This document shows, piece by piece, positions 5,765 to 6,913 of a DNA stretch of 6,913 nt (the stretch's first letter is position 1; every line of letters starts with the position of its first letter). The stretch covers positions 1 through 6,913 of the forward strand of contig CANJJY010000246.1 of the NCBI GenBank assembly GCA_947474445.1, read 5' to 3'. Origin of the DNA: Oligoflexaceae bacterium (GTDB lineage: Bacteria > Bdellovibrionota_B > Oligoflexia > Oligoflexales > Oligoflexaceae). The translations under genes and the position numbers were made by a program. The notes beneath the pieces are model-generated. The model had not been told where the DNA came from, made no database searches, and saw nothing but the letters and a program-made list of their open reading frames with translations.

Positions 5765-6769
5765 ATGCAAACACCTCGCCCCCTGCGCATTGCGACCCGC
5801 GGCAGCCAGCTTGCTCTTTGGCAGGCCAACTACGTGACTCAACTCTTGCAAAAGCAGGGCATCACCTGCGAACTCAACGTCATCAAAACCACCGGTGATC
5901 GCGTTCAGGATCGCTTCCTACACGAAATCGGCGGCAAGGGTCTTTTTGTCCGCGAACTCGAAGAATCCTTGAAAGCGGGGGCCAGCGATCTCGCCGTTCA
6001 CAGTCTCAAGGATTTGCCGGCACGCGTCCCAGCTGGATTCACCCTGGCGGCGATCTTGCCGCGCCATCTGCCGCAGGATGCTTTGATCTTTAATCCCAAG
6101 AGCCTCGCTCGCCTCAAGCTGCCTGCAGGTGAACATATCAGCCGCGAGCAACTGATCGCCCTCGGTCCTCTGACTGTGGCGACGGCCAGTCTGAGGCGTC
6201 AGTCTCTGCTGAAGGCTCTCCCGAATCCCATCGAAGTCGTACCGATTCGCGGCAACGTCGATACGCGGATCCGCAAGCTCAACGAAGGCGAGTGGGATGG
6301 CCTTATCCTAGCCGCTGCATCCCTGGAGCGACTCGGACTTCGTGATTTGCCGCATCGGCTGATTGATTCCGAATGGTTTGTACCCTGCGCCGCGCAAGGT
6401 GCACTGGCGATCGAAACGCTCGAAGACAGTCCGGCCCGGACGGCTATCGCCGCCTTGAGCGATGCGCGAACCTATGCCTGCGCCAGTCTTGAGAGGAAAA
6501 TATTGGAAATGCTCGGGGGAGATTGTACGATGCCCTTCGCAGCTTTCTTTGACTATGATGCTGGGGCGCGAAAAACCAAGGGCCGGGCTCTCGTCCTCGA
6601 CGATAGAGGCCAAGAGGCGCGGGTGCATCTGACGTTTGAAGGCGCGCCCGAGACTCTCGATCTGATGGCAAGCTGCCGTGCGACCCTCAAGGCTCTCGAT
6701 GGGCCGCGCCTCCAGGAAATCCTCGCGCGCCTCAAGATTACGGCGCCTGATCTCGGTCATCTCTCTTAG
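5765..6769 (+). CDS. hemC: Hydroxymethylbilane synthase (porphobilinogen deaminase)
   Basis: A 334-residue enzyme that joins four porphobilinogens into hydroxymethylbilane on a covalent dipyrromethane cofactor. Seen: LRIATRGSQLALWQA (7-21); IKTTGDR (40-46); GGKGLFVRELE (56-66); HSLKD with catalytic D83; TASLRRQ with R144 and R145; RGNVDTR (162-168); and GGDCTMPFAAF with cofactor-binding C254. ATG 5765 is preferred because it starts just before the conserved first strand and lies 1 nt after the hemA stop. Its Shine-Dalgarno is weak (GGA 5753-5755), which suggests coupling to hemA translation; the frame is also open upstream to 5702. It is about 20 residues longer than E. coli HemC. Part of this is an insertion of roughly 12 residues around 109-130 before the TASLRRQ motif, and the rest is a longer C-terminus. 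No hemD follows on this strand in the window. Confidence 0.95.
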   Translation: MQTPRPLRIATRGSQLALWQANYVTQLLQKQGITCELNVIKTTGDRVQDRFLHEIGGKGLFVRELEESLKAGASDLAVHSLKDLPARVPAGFTLAAILPRHLPQDALIFNPKSLARLKLPAGEHISREQLIALGPLTVATASLRRQSLLKALPNPIEVVPIRGNVDTRIRKLNEGEWDGLILAAASLERLGLRDLPHRLIDSEWFVPCAAQGALAIETLEDSPARTAIAALSDARTYACASLERKILEMLGGDCTMPFAAFFDYDAGARKTKGRALVLDDRGQEARVHLTFEGAPETLDLMASCRATLKALDGPRLQEILARLKITAPDLGHLS

Positions 6770-6913
6770 AATTGAAAAGAATAGAACATGCGAATTTTGA
6801 AAGGCTGCTCGCCCCCACTCTCGAGCAGCCTCAGAGATTCTTTCGTATTGGCATCAGCCAAAGGCATCAGGGCGACCTCGCGCATGATGCGAATAGCTTC
6901 CGGTCTATCCCCG
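6766..6913 (-). CDS. 3' end of an unidentified converging gene (partial)
   Basis: Read on the minus strand from the right edge there is an uninterrupted 48-codon frame, from 6912 to the TAA at 6768-6766. The fragment begins GDRPEAIRIMREVALMPL and ends GGEQPFKIRMFYSFQF. Codon choice (CGC, GAG, GTC, GCC, CTG, CTC) looks like the coding genes here, while the other minus frames are broken. The first part looks helical and amphipathic. The last ten residues, KIRMFYSFQF, alternate hydrophobic at positions 1, 3, 5, 7 and 9 from the end and finish in Phe. That is the pattern of outer-membrane beta-barrel C-terminal strands, but it may be coincidence in so short a piece. Function cannot be assigned. 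Its stop overlaps the hemC stop by two bases, so the two genes converge tail to tail. Confidence 0.65.
   Translation of the reverse strand, partial: GDRPEAIRIMREVALMPLADANTKESLRLLESGGEQPFKIRMFYSFQF
6803..6830. other. 9-bp inverted repeat just past hemC, possible weak terminator
   Basis: GGCTGCTCG (6803-6811) pairs perfectly with CGAGCAGCC (6822-6830) around a 10-nt loop, 34 nt after the hemC stop. Downstream on the plus strand there is only TCAGAGATTCTTTCG and no clean T-run, so it is at best a weak terminator for the heme operon. It lies inside the converging partial gene, where it encodes part of a Leu-Leu-Glu-Ser-Gly-Gly-Glu-Gln segment. Confidence 0.35.

Overview
This window reads as ordinary bacterial chromosome of moderately high GC, with densely packed genes and no sign of mobile DNA, CRISPR, tRNA or rRNA. 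Heme precursors are made by the C5 (glutamyl-tRNA) route, which excludes typical alphaproteobacteria. The order 'CcsA/HemX-like membrane protein - hemA - hemC' is seen in deltaproteobacterial and Bdellovibrio-like lineages and, in another order, in Firmicutes. A deltaproteobacterial or Bdellovibrionota-type host is my best guess, but it is weak and rests on gene order and general protein flavour only.

Layout. (1) Positions 9-2804, plus strand: dihydrolipoyl dehydrogenase (E3), then, after a 75-nt gap holding a hairpin, a lipoyl-bearing 2-oxo-acid dehydrogenase acyltransferase (E2). These are two of the three parts of a 2-oxo-acid dehydrogenase complex; no E1 lies in the window. (2) 2821-2854: a strong, probably bidirectional terminator between converging genes. 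(3) 2886-3269, minus strand: a small stand-alone histidine-phosphotransfer (HPt) protein with an intact phospho-histidine motif. (4) 3270-3647: a sparsely coding stretch with a possible 64-codon minus-strand ORF, a perfect 14-bp palindrome and a weak promoter candidate facing right. (5) 3648-6769, plus strand: a tight three-gene operon of a CcsA/HemX-type membrane protein (GTG start), glutamyl-tRNA reductase hemA (TTG start) and hydroxymethylbilane synthase hemC (ATG start), separated by 4 nt and 1 nt. (6) 6766-6913, minus strand: the 3' end of a converging gene that runs off the right edge; its stop codon overlaps the hemC stop.

How the parts fit. E3 reoxidises the dihydrolipoyl arm of E2, so the first pair works as one catalytic unit in oxidative 2-oxo-acid metabolism. 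HemA reduces glutamyl-tRNA to glutamate-1-semialdehyde, and HemC later condenses four porphobilinogens to hydroxymethylbilane. The membrane protein ahead of them belongs to a family linked to heme handling, cytochrome c assembly or control of HemA. Most of the content is housekeeping. The items most worth a second look are the orphan HPt protein, the palindrome upstream of the heme operon, the unrecorded partial gene at the right edge, and the diverged CcsA/HemX protein. I do not see a clearly new system.
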